From Candidatus Pristimantibacillus lignocellulolyticus (GTDB taxonomy: Bacteria > Bacillota > Bacilli > Paenibacillales > Paenibacillaceae): a DNA stretch of 64,000 nt. The translations under genes and the position numbers were made by a program. The stretch covers positions 3,778,001 through 3,842,000 of the forward strand of contig CP097899.1 in assembly GCA_023639215.1 (NCBI GenBank). Reading direction: 5' to 3'. Positions 42,140 through 50,684 of this stretch are shown here, in pieces. The number at the start of each line of letters is the position of its first letter. Within the stretch, counting starts at the first letter, position 1. The notes below the pieces were generated by a model. It saw nothing but the letters and a program-made list of their open reading frames with translations. It did no database searches and was not told where the DNA came from.

Positions 42140-42886
42140 ATGAAAATTGATGTGCTAACGTTATTTCCTGAAATGTTTACTGGTGTGTTCACGAGTAGCA
42201 TTTTAGGAAAAGCTCACCAAAAAGGAATTGTTGAGCTTAACGCGATTAATTTCCGTAAATATGCCAATAATAAGCATAATACAGTAGACGATTATCCTTA
42301 TGGCGGCGGCGGTGGTATGGTCTTGAAGGCTGAACCTGTATTTACTGCAGTTGAGGAGTTACAAGCTCAAGCTTCAGAGCCACCACGTGTAATTTTGATG
42401 TGCCCGCAAGGGGAAAGTTATACGCAACGCAAGGCAGAAGAATTAAGCGCGTCTAGTCATCTCGTATTCATTTGCGGTCATTATGAAGGTTATGATGAAC
42501 GTATTCGTCAGCATCTAGTTACGGATGAAATATCTGTTGGCGATTATGTGCTCACCGGTGGAGAAATTCCGGCCATGACAGTAATCGATAGCGTAGTAAG
42601 ATTATTACCTGGTGTGCTGGGTAATGAGACAAGTGCAATTACGGATTCGTTCAGTACTGGTCTACTGGAGTATCCTCACTATACAAGACCTGCTCAATTC
42701 CGTGACTGGTCAGTTCCAGAGGAATTATTATCTGGGCATCATGCTAATATTGAGAAGTGGAGACGTGAACAATCGTTATTACGTACATTGGCACGTCGAC
42801 CAGATCTACTTGAGCATGTTGAACTGTCAAAGAAAGAGAAAAAATGGCTATCTGAGCAACGCAAATTGCTAGGCATCAATTCATAG
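42140..42886 (+). CDS. trmD: tRNA (guanine(37)-N1)-methyltransferase
   Basis: The 248-residue product is a SPOUT trefoil-knot enzyme: MKIDVLTLFPEMFTGVFTSSI at the start, DDYPYGGGGGMVLKAEP, then ICGHYEGYDERI and EISVGDYVLTGGEIPAMTVID. It makes m1G37 in tRNAs and prevents +1 frameshifting. It is essential in most bacteria. Confidence 0.97.
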   Translation: MKIDVLTLFPEMFTGVFTSSILGKAHQKGIVELNAINFRKYANNKHNTVDDYPYGGGGGMVLKAEPVFTAVEELQAQASEPPRVILMCPQGESYTQRKAEELSASSHLVFICGHYEGYDERIRQHLVTDEISVGDYVLTGGEIPAMTVIDSVVRLLPGVLGNETSAITDSFSTGLLEYPHYTRPAQFRDWSVPEELLSGHHANIEKWRREQSLLRTLARRPDLLEHVELSKKEKKWLSEQRKLLGINS

Positions 42887-42929
42887 TAGCATAGCAATCG
42901 ATAAATTAGGACAAACCCATAAGTTATCA

Positions 42930-42958
42930 TTGTATTGATGCAGTAAATATGATAAAAT
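42930..42958 (+). promoter_or_regulatory. Candidate promoter for rplS
   Basis: TTGTAT (42930-42935) and TAAAAT (42953-42958) are spaced by 17 bases, just upstream of the leader structure. An overlapping TTGATG/GATAAA reading is also possible. Confidence 0.5.
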
Positions 42959-42961
42959 AGT

Positions 42962-43040
42962 TAATGTTGTTCGTATAACGGGTGGTCCGCTATAAACGAT
43001 GATCTACTCAGAAGAATAGGGAGTTTATAAGAACATCTAT
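42962..43040 (+). ncRNA. Probable ribosomal protein L19 leader
   Basis: GTTCGTATAA (near 42969) and TTATAAGAAC (near 43025) form a closing stem around ACGGGTGGTCCGC and ATGATCTACTC...GAG blocks, the layout I associate with the Firmicute L19 leader motif. Such leaders let free L19 repress its own synthesis. The assignment rests on memory of the motif and was not checked by a covariance search. Confidence 0.55.
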
Positions 43041-43060
43041 GGTGAAAGGAGTTGAATGTA

Positions 43061-43402
43061 TTGAATATCCTACAAGCAATTGCTCAGGAACAGCTTCGTC
43101 AAGACGTACCTAATTTCCGTCCTGGTGACACGCTAAAAGTATACGTAAAAGTAATCGAGGGAACTCGTGAACGTGTTCAGTTATTCGAAGGCGTAGTAAT
43201 TAAACGTCGCGGTGGCGGAATTAGTGAAACTTTTACTGTACGTAAAATTTCATACGGTGTTGGTGTGGAAAGAACTTTCCCTCTTCATTCACCAAAGCTT
43301 GAAAAAATCGAAGTAGCACGTCGTGGTAAAGTTCGCCGCGCTAAATTGTACTACCTTCGTAACCTTCGTGGTAAAGCTGCAAGAATTAAAGAAATTCGTT
43401 AA
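43061..43402 (+). CDS. rplS: 50S ribosomal protein L19
   Basis: The product is 113 residues from TTG 43061, 9 bases after AAAGGAG; a TTG at 43052 touches the RBS. It contains FRPGDTLKVYVKVIEGTRERVQLFEGVVIKRRGGG and ends AKLYYLRNLRGKAARIKEIR, both diagnostic for L19. It sits at the subunit interface. It has its own leader and terminator, so it can be made separately from trmD. Confidence 0.96.
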   Translation: MNILQAIAQEQLRQDVPNFRPGDTLKVYVKVIEGTRERVQLFEGVVIKRRGGGISETFTVRKISYGVGVERTFPLHSPKLEKIEVARRGKVRRAKLYYLRNLRGKAARIKEIR

Positions 43403-43415
43403 AATGAATCATCAA

Positions 43416-43454
43416 GAGGAGCTTGTTCTATCAAGCTCCTTTTCGTTTTTTTTT
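43416..43454 (+). terminator. Terminator after rplS
   Basis: AGGAGCTTG and CAAGCTCCT pair around TTCTAT and are followed by TTTCG and a nine-T run. Confidence 0.9.
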
Positions 43455-43486
43455 GCATCGGTTAGAATCTAGAGGAGGGCTGTACA

Positions 43487-44206
43487 ATGGAACCCAAAGA
43501 TGAGTTACTCGATCAACAAAAAGCTACGAAAGAAGACGTAGCTGAGCAGTATGAAAGCTCTCAGGATGAAAATGATGATATGGCGTCTGTCTCTAGAGTT
43601 GCAAGGTCCAGTAAGAAAAATAAACAAGATAAAACGTATAAAGAGGTTGTAGATTGGATAAAATCCATCGTCATTGCTGTTGTACTTGTTGCGATAGTTC
43701 GTATTTTTCTGTTCTCACCGTTTATTGTTGATGGTGATTCGATGGAACCTAATTTTCACACCCATGAACGTGTCATCGTAAACTTACTTATTTACAATAT
43801 TAGTAAGCCTGAGTTTGGTGATGTTGTCGTATTTGATGTCCCTGAAGAAGGTAGACGTTTCATTAAGCGTATTATTGGAGTACCAGGTGATACTATTCGA
43901 GTAGAAGGCGATCAATTGTATATTAATGATAAATTAATTACTGAGCCTTATCTTACAGAAGCTATCGCAGAGAGCATGGCTGAAGGATTAACATATAACT
44001 CAATTGGAGATTCATTCAATTTCCCTAATGCAAGTTACCCAGATAACGTTGTCCCTGAAGGAATGTATTTTGTAATGGGCGACAATCGAGGTTATAGTAA
44101 AGATAGTAGGGCTATAGGTTACGTATTAGAAGACGAAATTATCGGACGAGCTGATGTCGTAATGTGGCCATTAGATAAATTAGAGTTGGTTAAGCATTAC
44201 AACTAG
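43487..44206 (+). CDS. lepB: Signal peptidase I
   Basis: The 239-residue product has a long charged cytoplasmic N-terminus (1-58), one membrane helix (about 59-78) and the S26 catalytic domain outside. The dyad is Ser85 in DGDSMEPNF and Lys127 in RRFIKRIIG; MGDNRGYSKDSRAIG forms the conserved box E. It removes signal peptides from Sec and Tat substrates. RBS GAGGAGGG. It lies between rplS and rbgA, a conserved position. Confidence 0.95.
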   Translation: MEPKDELLDQQKATKEDVAEQYESSQDENDDMASVSRVARSSKKNKQDKTYKEVVDWIKSIVIAVVLVAIVRIFLFSPFIVDGDSMEPNFHTHERVIVNLLIYNISKPEFGDVVVFDVPEEGRRFIKRIIGVPGDTIRVEGDQLYINDKLITEPYLTEAIAESMAEGLTYNSIGDSFNFPNASYPDNVVPEGMYFVMGDNRGYSKDSRAIGYVLEDEIIGRADVVMWPLDKLELVKHYN

Positions 44207-44220
44207 ATGAGGTGACTTAA

Positions 44221-45117
44221 ATGGCGATTCAATGGTTCCCGGGGCATATGACCCGTGCCAAGCGTCAAATACAGGATAAGCTAAAGTTAATCGATATTGC
44301 GATTGAACTACTAGATGCACGAGTGCCTATTTCTAGTCGTAATCCAATGATTGATGACATTTTGCAAGGAAAGCCAAGACTTATTATTTTGAATAAGTCT
44401 GATTTGGCAGATCCTGTAATGAATGAACAATGGAAACAATACTTCGAGAATGAAGGACATACGGTTGCTATTGTAGATTCTAATACAGGTACACGTGTCA
44501 ATGAAATTCCGATTTTGACGAAGCAAATATTGAAAGCAAAGATAGATAGACAAATCGCTAAAGGGATGAATCCTCGTGCTAATCGTGGACTAATTGTAGG
44601 TATTCCGAACGTTGGGAAATCTACACTTATTAATCGTCTTGCAGGCCGTAATATTGCGATCACCGGTGATAAGCCAGGTGTTACGAAGGGTCAACAATGG
44701 ATTAAAGCAGGCGGCGAATTAGAGTTGCTTGATACACCAGGTATTCTATGGCCGAGATTTGATGATCAAATCGTAGGATATCGCTTGGCGATGACAGGCG
44801 CTATTCGTGAGCAAATATTAAATATTGATGAGATCGGATACTACGCGATCAAAACACTTGCCGGAAGATATTGGAATACAATCTCTGAGCGCTATAACTT
44901 AACGATTGATCCTCCAAAGGATCTAGAAGATAACGAGGAAATTGTTCGAGTTATGGAAGAAATCGGCCGTAAACGTGGTTGCTTAATGAGCGGTAATCGA
45001 GTAGATCTTGATAAAACATCTGGAATCATTTTACGTGATCTACGTGCTGCCAAATTAGGACGTATTACGTTAGAAGCTCCATTTGATGATATGCCCATAA
45101 GAGAGGTTAAGAAATAG
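44221..45117 (+). CDS. rbgA: Ribosome biogenesis GTPase RbgA (YlqF)
   Basis: The 298-residue product is a circularly permuted GTPase: the G4 motif ILNKSDLAD (about 57-65) comes before G1 VGIPNVGKSTLINRLAG (about 125-141) and G3 DTPGILWPR. The N-terminus IQWFPGHMTRAKRQI is the RbgA signature. It assists late 50S assembly around L6 and L16. Its stop codon is adjacent to the rnhB ATG. Confidence 0.96.
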   Translation: MAIQWFPGHMTRAKRQIQDKLKLIDIAIELLDARVPISSRNPMIDDILQGKPRLIILNKSDLADPVMNEQWKQYFENEGHTVAIVDSNTGTRVNEIPILTKQILKAKIDRQIAKGMNPRANRGLIVGIPNVGKSTLINRLAGRNIAITGDKPGVTKGQQWIKAGGELELLDTPGILWPRFDDQIVGYRLAMTGAIREQILNIDEIGYYAIKTLAGRYWNTISERYNLTIDPPKDLEDNEEIVRVMEEIGRKRGCLMSGNRVDLDKTSGIILRDLRAAKLGRITLEAPFDDMPIREVKK

Positions 45118-45759
45118 ATGTCTGATGTCATCGATTTGTTGGACTTTGAGAAGGCGTTATGGTCACAAGGAATTGAACATATTGCTGGTGTGGACGAGGT
45201 AGGTAGAGGTTGTCTTTTCGGCGATGTAGTAGCCGCAGCGGTAATTCTACCACCTGGTTGCATCATTGATGGAATCAATGATTCCAAAAAGCTTACGGAA
45301 AAGAAACGCGAGCAACTATATGCTGAGATTACAGAACAAGCTGTAGCATATTGTGTTGCGCGTATTCCGGCGCCAATCATTGATGAACTTAATATTAAGC
45401 AAGCTTCACGTCTAGCGATGAAACAAGCCGTTGAAGGTCTACAAGTTACTCCGCAGTTTCTACTCGTTGATGCTGAGATCATTGACCTAGAAATTGCTCA
45501 AGAAGGTATCGTAAAAGGAGATGCTCGTAGTCAATCGATCGGAGCAGCGTCGATATTGGCTAAAGTTACTCGTGATCGTCTATGCGAACAAGAGTGGAAC
45601 GACTTGTATCCCCAATATGAACTAGCGAAACATAAAGGTTATGGTACGAAAGTACATAATGCAGCAATTTTGGAATATGGACCTACGATCATGCATCGTA
45701 AAACATTTCTTAAGAAGCTTCTTGGTGAGCAATTAGAAAGTGTATGGCCGAAGCAATAA
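45118..45759 (+). CDS. rnhB: Ribonuclease HII
   Basis: The 213-residue product contains HIAGVDEVGRGCLFGDVVAAAVILP with the first two acidic residues (Asp and Glu of DEVGRG), INDSKKLTEKKRE, and LLVDAEIIDL plus GDARSQSIGAASILAKVTRD with the remaining ones. It removes ribonucleotides and RNA primers from DNA. It directly follows rbgA with no gap, giving coupled translation, and is ended by a terminator. Confidence 0.96.
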   Translation: MSDVIDLLDFEKALWSQGIEHIAGVDEVGRGCLFGDVVAAAVILPPGCIIDGINDSKKLTEKKREQLYAEITEQAVAYCVARIPAPIIDELNIKQASRLAMKQAVEGLQVTPQFLLVDAEIIDLEIAQEGIVKGDARSQSIGAASILAKVTRDRLCEQEWNDLYPQYELAKHKGYGTKVHNAAILEYGPTIMHRKTFLKKLLGEQLESVWPKQ

Positions 45760-45799
45760 TAGATTTTTTAATGTTATATTATGCTTTACAAGCAATAGG

Positions 45800-45846
45800 A
45801 GCGACTTGTAACCTAACTTAATGGATAGGATGCAAGTCGCTTTTTG
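45800..45846 (+). terminator. Terminator after rnhB
   Basis: GCGACTTG (45801-45808) and CAAGTCGC (45833-45840) pair, with an inner CCTA/TAGG pairing, and are followed by TTTTT. Confidence 0.85.
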
Positions 45847-45877
45847 TATCTTAATAGAAAATGAGAGGAGTGGGACA

Positions 45878-46408
45878 ATGTTTCCTACATTAGAGACTGA
45901 TAGATTGTTACTGAGAAAAATTTCAAAGAATGATGCTGAGGGTATATTCTCCTGCTTTTCTAATGAAAAAGTTACCCGATATTATGGACAAGAAACATTA
46001 GTAAATATAGAACAAGCGAAAGCATTTGTTGAATTTTTTGCAAATAGTTACGTAGAGAAGAAAGGATTGCGCTGGGGAATCGAAATTAAGGGGCATCAAG
46101 GGATTATTGGCACTATGGGGTTCAATGCATGGTCACCCAAACATAAAAGAGCAGAGATAGGCTATGAAATACATCCTGATCACTGGAGAAAGGGTTACAC
46201 CTTTGAAGCTATATCAAAAGTAATTCAATATGGATTTGATGAATTAGCTCTTTCTCGTATTGGGGCAGTTGTATTTATAGATAATGAAGCATCAAATAAC
46301 TTGCTAATTAAGACTGGATTTCAAAAAGAGGGCGTTCTGAGGAATTACATGTATCAAAATGGAGTGGCTTATGACACGAATGTGTATTCCATTCTTAATA
46401 ACAATTGA
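45878..46408 (+). CDS. GNAT acetyltransferase, RimJ/RimL-like
   Basis: The product is 176 residues from ATG 45878 (GAGAGGAG upstream); the frame is open further upstream only because it crosses the rnhB terminator. It has FPTLETDRLLLRKISKNDAEGIF at the start, the acetyl-CoA loop region GYEIHPDHWRKGYTFEAISKVI and VFIDNEASNNLLIKTGFQKEGVLRNYM. These are RimJ-type N-acetyltransferases acting on protein N-termini or small molecules. It interrupts the rnhB-ylqG order and is probably an insertion together with the repeat behind it. Confidence 0.85.
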   Translation: MFPTLETDRLLLRKISKNDAEGIFSCFSNEKVTRYYGQETLVNIEQAKAFVEFFANSYVEKKGLRWGIEIKGHQGIIGTMGFNAWSPKHKRAEIGYEIHPDHWRKGYTFEAISKVIQYGFDELALSRIGAVVFIDNEASNNLLIKTGFQKEGVLRNYMYQNGVAYDTNVYSILNNN

Positions 46409-46464
46409 TATGCTTTTATTTAAATAAGGTCAGATTAGTTTTCTAGTTTTTTGTGTTGAATGAT

Positions 46465-46697
46465 ATGGTTCAACGCAGTAGTCAGTGCTTAATGTGATAT
46501 AAGCCTCACGCGAACGGACACAGAAGCTGTTATTTGTGAATATTAAGGGCGAATGACATTCTAAAGGACATAAAAACCGTTATTAGTCTCTAATGGAGTC
46601 CGAATATATGAAATGTAGGGAAATAAGTACGTTTGTGTCCGTAAGGATCGATAATAGAGGAATACACAGCAAATAAGGTTTCTGATGTCCGTAATCA
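46465..46697 (+). repeat. Dispersed intergenic repeat, family C, copy 2
   Basis: This is the partner of 6725-6955. Both start ATGGTTCAACGCAGTA and share CAGTGC, CGAACGGAC, AGAAGC, GTTAT, TGTGA, TATT, AAAGGACA, CCGTTA, TGGAG, GTCCGTxAGGATCGA and a final GTCCGTxAT. Identity is roughly two thirds by eye. It lies between the GNAT gene and ylqG. No ORF. Confidence 0.8.
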
Positions 46698-46825
46698 ATC
46701 GTGTGAAGAAGTCAAAAACAGCATTGATTGATATTAAGCACTGATTTTTGTGTTGTAAGCTTTATAGTAAATCCAAGATCGATCTATATAATAAATTATT
46801 GTTTTAAAGGGATAAGATTAGTAGT

Positions 46826-46852
46826 CAAAAAAATGCGCTCAATAGCCGATAA
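46826..46852 (+). promoter_or_regulatory. Sigma-D (flagellar sigma-28) type promoter before ylqG
   Basis: CAAA (46826-46829), a 15-base spacer and GCCGATAA (46845-46852) match the sigma-D consensus TAAA-N15-GCCGATAT except for one base in each box. The downstream genes resemble flagellar FliK and FlhB parts, which fits a motility sigma factor. Confidence 0.6.
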
Positions 46853-46888
46853 ATACTATATGTGAATGAAATGAGGTGGACAACGCGC

Positions 46889-48970
46889 ATGAGTATCGGA
46901 AATATTAAAGGCATATTGGGCGATGCAGTAAGTAATGATGTTAGAACACTAGAATTAAAAATCGGTCAGGTTGTTCGTGGCGTTGTTTTACAACAATATG
47001 ATAATAATGAAGCATTAGTTAATATAAATGGAGTACAAGTAAGGGCGAAGTTGGATATTCCGCTTATGGAAGGTCAAGCTTCATTACTGCAAGTTCAACC
47101 AGATTCAAAGGGCGCCTACATTTTACTAAAGCAGGTTGATCCGACGACACTTGGGATGAGCGATCCTATGAAAGACATATTGAAAGCACTCAATATGCCA
47201 GATAAAGCATGGGCAAATGATATTATTAAAGACTTACGTAAAGAAGGCTTTCCTTTGAATAAGGAAACTGCTGCAGCATTTCAGAAGGCGGCTCAGTTAA
47301 TACCGCCAGGCGTTAACCAAGAGCAATGGATGCAGGCAGCAGCGAGCGCATTTAAGAGAGGACTACCGATGACTCAAGCAACGATAGCTGCCTTTCATCA
47401 GTTGCAATCAGGAACTCCTTTGCACGGTTTGATCGATCAGCTGAAAAGCCAACTATCCATACTATTACAAGCTAACAATAGTGGGATTACAACGACTAGT
47501 GCTCAGACAACGGCATTGCTTAATCAGCTTTCAACTTTACTTGATGAAGGCTCTGCATTATTACGTTCTTTGGCAACAAATGGTTCAGTAACGCAAAATG
47601 CTCCATCAATCGGAGCAGGTAATCAAGGAGCTATAGTATCTTCCGGTAGCGGAGAATTAGTAGGGAAAGATGCTTCATTAGCTTCACAACAAGGTCAAAC
47701 ACAATCTGCTACGCAATTACAAGGCGGAGCAAATCAAGCACCTTCACAAGGAAATCTTGGACTTCTCTTGAAGTGGCTAGGTGTCAATCATGAAACTACA
47801 CTTGGCAAGCAGTTGCTTACAGGACAGCCTACCAATGCTCAGCCGCAGACTAAACCAGCGACTACTCAGTTAGCGCAAGCGCCTATAGTAAATGGAAATT
47901 TACAAAGTAGCAATATGAATGTAACACAAGGGAATACTGGGAACTCAGCTGGTATGCTAGGTAATACTACGGCACCAACTACAGGGCAACAACCAATTGT
48001 AGGTAGTCAAGGTCAGCCTGCAACAACGAATACAGTAGCAGCTACTAGTAATCAGAGCGCGAATGTCGTTCCAACACCGACTTCGCCAGCTGCTCAGACA
48101 CCTGCAACAGTTTTACAACAATCTGTAGTAACTAGTCAAAGCGCTGAAGTGACAAGTAATCAGACAAGTGCACAACCAGCAAATGCTAGTCATTCACAAG
48201 CTGCTCAGCCTACAGCTCAACAGCAAGTTCCAATTCATCAAGCAGCTCATTTGCAAGGAACTATTCAAGCTAATCTGCAAAATGATGTTGTTCATAATCA
48301 AGCGACTGCATCTCATAATCCATTGACCGCAAATCAGCAAGCTGATCATTTGCAACCACAGGCCAATGCTACTGCAGCTCAAGCTGGTCAAGCAACAACG
48401 AATCATGACAGCTTAAAAGCTTCGATTATGCAATTAGTGCAAAGTGCGGATACACCAGCAGCAGTGAAGGAAACGGCACAACAGCTATTGAATGCGATCA
48501 CTGGACAGCAATTAATGTTATCGACCGAGCGGAATCACTCCGTATTTTCACATGTGACGATGTTTATTCCATTGCAGGATAAAGAGGGTGGGCAAACTGC
48601 TGCCGTTCATATTCAAACACGTCGAGACCGTAAAGGCGAATTGGATTCGGAAAATTGCCGTATTGTATTTGATCTTAATATGAATGCGATAGGACCAACG
48701 ATGGTTGATGTGAATATTACGAGCAAGATCGTTAGCTTGAATTTATGGAATGATCATCCTGCAATAGGAGCAGTGATCGAAGCACTTAAGCCAGAAATCA
48801 GTGAAGCATTATATTCTACAGGTTATATGCTTTCTGCCGTTAGAACAACTCCGATTCCAACACCAGAAGCAGAGAATGAACAATTAGAAGAACTTAAACA
48901 GAGAATGCTTCCGCCTGATGTCGAACAGATCAACTCGACGCGCTATAAAGGAGTCGACTTCAAAGTATGA
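46889..48970 (+). CDS. ylqG: YlqG-type protein with FliK-like C-terminal domain
   Basis: The product is 693 residues from ATG 46889 (GAGGTGG 9 bases upstream); the in-frame GTG at 46862 lies too near the promoter. Residues 1-190 are folded, 190-530 are a low-complexity Gln/Ala/Thr/Asn linker, and about 555-650 resemble the FliK hook-length-control C-terminal domain (FIPLQDKEGGQTAAVHIQT, VDVNITSKIVSLNLW, LYSTGYMLSAVRT). Real FliK reads hook length and switches FlhB. Here it is coupled to an FlhB-C-like gene by a 4-base overlap, so the two probably act together. The target is not established. Confidence 0.8.
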   Translation: MSIGNIKGILGDAVSNDVRTLELKIGQVVRGVVLQQYDNNEALVNINGVQVRAKLDIPLMEGQASLLQVQPDSKGAYILLKQVDPTTLGMSDPMKDILKALNMPDKAWANDIIKDLRKEGFPLNKETAAAFQKAAQLIPPGVNQEQWMQAAASAFKRGLPMTQATIAAFHQLQSGTPLHGLIDQLKSQLSILLQANNSGITTTSAQTTALLNQLSTLLDEGSALLRSLATNGSVTQNAPSIGAGNQGAIVSSGSGELVGKDASLASQQGQTQSATQLQGGANQAPSQGNLGLLLKWLGVNHETTLGKQLLTGQPTNAQPQTKPATTQLAQAPIVNGNLQSSNMNVTQGNTGNSAGMLGNTTAPTTGQQPIVGSQGQPATTNTVAATSNQSANVVPTPTSPAAQTPATVLQQSVVTSQSAEVTSNQTSAQPANASHSQAAQPTAQQQVPIHQAAHLQGTIQANLQNDVVHNQATASHNPLTANQQADHLQPQANATAAQAGQATTNHDSLKASIMQLVQSADTPAAVKETAQQLLNAITGQQLMLSTERNHSVFSHVTMFIPLQDKEGGQTAAVHIQTRRDRKGELDSENCRIVFDLNMNAIGPTMVDVNITSKIVSLNLWNDHPAIGAVIEALKPEISEALYSTGYMLSAVRTTPIPTPEAENEQLEELKQRMLPPDVEQINSTRYKGVDFKV

Positions 48971-49260
48971 ATGAACAACCACCAGTTACAAAAATGCGTA
49001 AAGCAGTAGCGATGAAATATGATCCGATGAATACTACTGCACCTACACTTATCGCCAAAGGGCAAGGTGAACTTGCTGAACGGATACTAGCTAAAGCAAA
49101 AGAAAATGGAGTGCCGATCCAGGAAGATCAATCGCTAGTAGAAGTATTATCTAAATTAGATATCGATCAGGAAATCCCACCAGAATTGTTTGCTGTAGTT
49201 GCAGAAATATTGAGCTTTGTATACAGAGCGGATCGGAATGCGAGGGATTGGCCACTATGA
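48967..49260 (+). CDS. ylqH: YlqH-type FlhB C-terminal-like protein
   Basis: The 97-residue product resembles the cytoplasmic FlhB/YscU C-terminal domain: KMRKAVAMKYDPMNTTAPTLIAKGQGELAERILAKAKENGVPI, then PPELFAVVAEILSFVYR. The self-cleaving NPTH of real FlhB is not present; DPMNTTAP stands in its place. The membrane part is absent. The ATGA overlap with the FliK-like gene upstream and another with yraN downstream indicate a tight three-gene unit. Confidence 0.88.
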   Translation: MNEQPPVTKMRKAVAMKYDPMNTTAPTLIAKGQGELAERILAKAKENGVPIQEDQSLVEVLSKLDIDQEIPPELFAVVAEILSFVYRADRNARDWPL

Positions 49261-49634
49261 CCCTGAATCGAAAGCAGCTAGGTGCGGAAGGTGAAGAGCG
49301 AGCAAGTTTGTATTTGCAAGAGCAAGGCTACATCATCGTTCAGCGCAACTGGCGCTGTAGTTCAGGCGAGATAGATATTATAGCAAGTAAAGATAATCAG
49401 CTTGTGTTCGTTGAAGTGAGAACTAGAACCGTGTATGCTCAAGGGGCAGGAGTGAATCGTTATGGTTCAGTGCTAGAAGCGATCACTCCCCGTAAGCAGA
49501 TGCAGTTGCGTCGTCTGGCTGAGATCTATCTCTATCAATCGAAGCTACGAAACATTTCGCTCAGCTTTGATGTTGTGTTAGTAGAGCGAAGCGGGGAACA
49601 TTATACATTGAATCATATTAAACATGCGTTTTGA
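49257..49634 (+). CDS. yraN: YraN family protein (UPF0102)
   Basis: The product is 125 residues from ATG 49257, overlapping the ylqH stop (ATGA). It has the UPF0102 nuclease-like core: GAEGEERASLYLQEQGYIIVQRNWRCSSGEIDIIASKDNQLVFVEVRTR with Asp, Glu and Lys/Arg positions of a PD-(D/E)XK fold, and SFDVVLVE. The function is not settled. The next gene in most genomes of this group (comM or sucC) is not found here; a terminator follows. Confidence 0.92.
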   Translation: MTLNRKQLGAEGEERASLYLQEQGYIIVQRNWRCSSGEIDIIASKDNQLVFVEVRTRTVYAQGAGVNRYGSVLEAITPRKQMQLRRLAEIYLYQSKLRNISLSFDVVLVERSGEHYTLNHIKHAF

Positions 49635-49635
49635 G

Positions 49636-49673
49636 TTAGATCATACTACGGAGGTAGTGGGGTCTAGCTTTTT
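49636..49673 (+). terminator. Terminator after yraN
   Basis: TTAGATCATACTAC and GTAGTGGGGTCTAGC pair with loop GGAG and are followed by six T residues. Confidence 0.8.
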
Positions 49674-49788
49674 TGTTGTAGTTAGTAGTGGTAGAGTGAT
49701 GAAAGTGATGAAATCAATGTGTGGTATAATAGTGAATTATTGAGACTGAATAGTTAGTAGATAGCAATTATTAGGCGGAGGTTATGTC

Positions 49789-49941
49789 ATGCGTACTGAG
49801 GATCAAATTAAAAGGAAAATTTATGAATTGCAGCAAGCTAAGAATGCATCTACCCATGAGGATAGAACAAAAGTGTTAGAATCGCAAATATTGATACTTG
49901 AATGGGTATTGAATAATCCAACAGAGAGTTATCATGCGTAA
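49789..49941 (+). CDS. Small hypothetical protein (50 residues)
   Basis: ATG 49789 has GGCGGAGG 8 bases upstream and reads MRTEDQIKRKIYELQQAKNA, then RTKVLESQILILEWVLNNP, ending at 49941. It is a strongly helical, probably coiled-coil peptide without a signal. Own RBS, own terminator and even codon use make it a credible gene. No function is known to me. Confidence 0.7.
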   Translation: MRTEDQIKRKIYELQQAKNASTHEDRTKVLESQILILEWVLNNPTESYHA

Positions 49942-49964
49942 GTGAGAAGGATGTAGAAGATTAT

Positions 49965-50000
49965 GAGCGTGCCGAGATAAGATCGGTGCGCTTTTTTTTA
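49965..50000 (+). terminator. Terminator after the 50-residue gene
   Basis: GAGCGTGCCGA and TCGGTGCGCT pair, with one mismatch, around a 7-nt loop and are followed by eight T residues. Confidence 0.8.
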
Positions 50001-50123
50001 TTATAATTAGTGGGTTAATATGTAATATTTGGTTGAACAAAATGGGATTGGTTGTTATATTTGAATTGGGTGGAGTAACATGCTTTTGAATATTTAATAA
50101 TATTAAAGAGAGGTAGCGTAACT

Positions 50124-50456
50124 ATGGATAGATATCATAACAAATATATTATAGTTTTCTTATTAATTTTGATAAATATGATATTAGCTATCTTTTCATC
50201 TCAAGTGTATATAATAATAATGTTATGTTTTACTGGCTTTTTTGAGCCTGCTACAGTCTCAAGTAAAATCTATGGAGTATTTATAGCGCTAGCTTACTTA
50301 TCAAGCATCATAGTCATAAATTTACTTATATTGAGGTTTAGTTCATTTAATAAATTGAAAACAATTATTATTTGTATCCTATGTATTTGTGCTCTAGGGG
50401 TGCTTTCGTATAAATATGAATTTTTTTTATGGGAGTATATATTTTTTTTATTATAA
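50124..50456 (+). CDS. Hypothetical integral membrane protein
   Basis: The 110-residue product is almost entirely hydrophobic, with three or four predicted membrane segments (about 9-24, 26-47, 53-72, 80-108) and few charges. RBS AGAGAGG lies 8 bases before ATG. AT-rich codon use differs from the housekeeping block. No family recognised; the start of an accessory stretch. Confidence 0.6.
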   Translation: MDRYHNKYIIVFLLILINMILAIFSSQVYIIIMLCFTGFFEPATVSSKIYGVFIALAYLSSIIVINLLILRFSSFNKLKTIIICILCICALGVLSYKYEFFLWEYIFFLL

Positions 50457-50518
50457 AAAGATAATTCTAAGCAACTTATTAAAGTAGAAATGAGATCATA
50501 TAAGGAACTGGTTTAAGA

Positions 50519-50620
50519 GCGAAGAAAATAAACGGAAAAGTATATAAAAACAAAGATTTCAAATTAGTAGATCATGAAAGACGAATAGATTACCTAACAA
50601 TAGATTCAAACTGTACGTAG
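50519..50620 (+). pseudogene. Short coding remnant
   Basis: A frame of 33 codons without start (KKINGKVYKNKDFKLVDHER, then YLTIDSNC) ends at TAG 50620. Its composition is protein-like, but the fragment is too short to identify. Confidence 0.25.
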
Positions 50621-50684
50621 CCGCGCTTAGTTGGATGAAGATTTATTGAAATGATGTAAGTCACCAACACATTCATTTTCCTAA

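Noticed and set aside
44892..45482. 196-codon antisense frame across rbgA and rnhB
   Set aside because: It spans two well-established genes on the other strand and has Ser/Arg-rich shadow composition.
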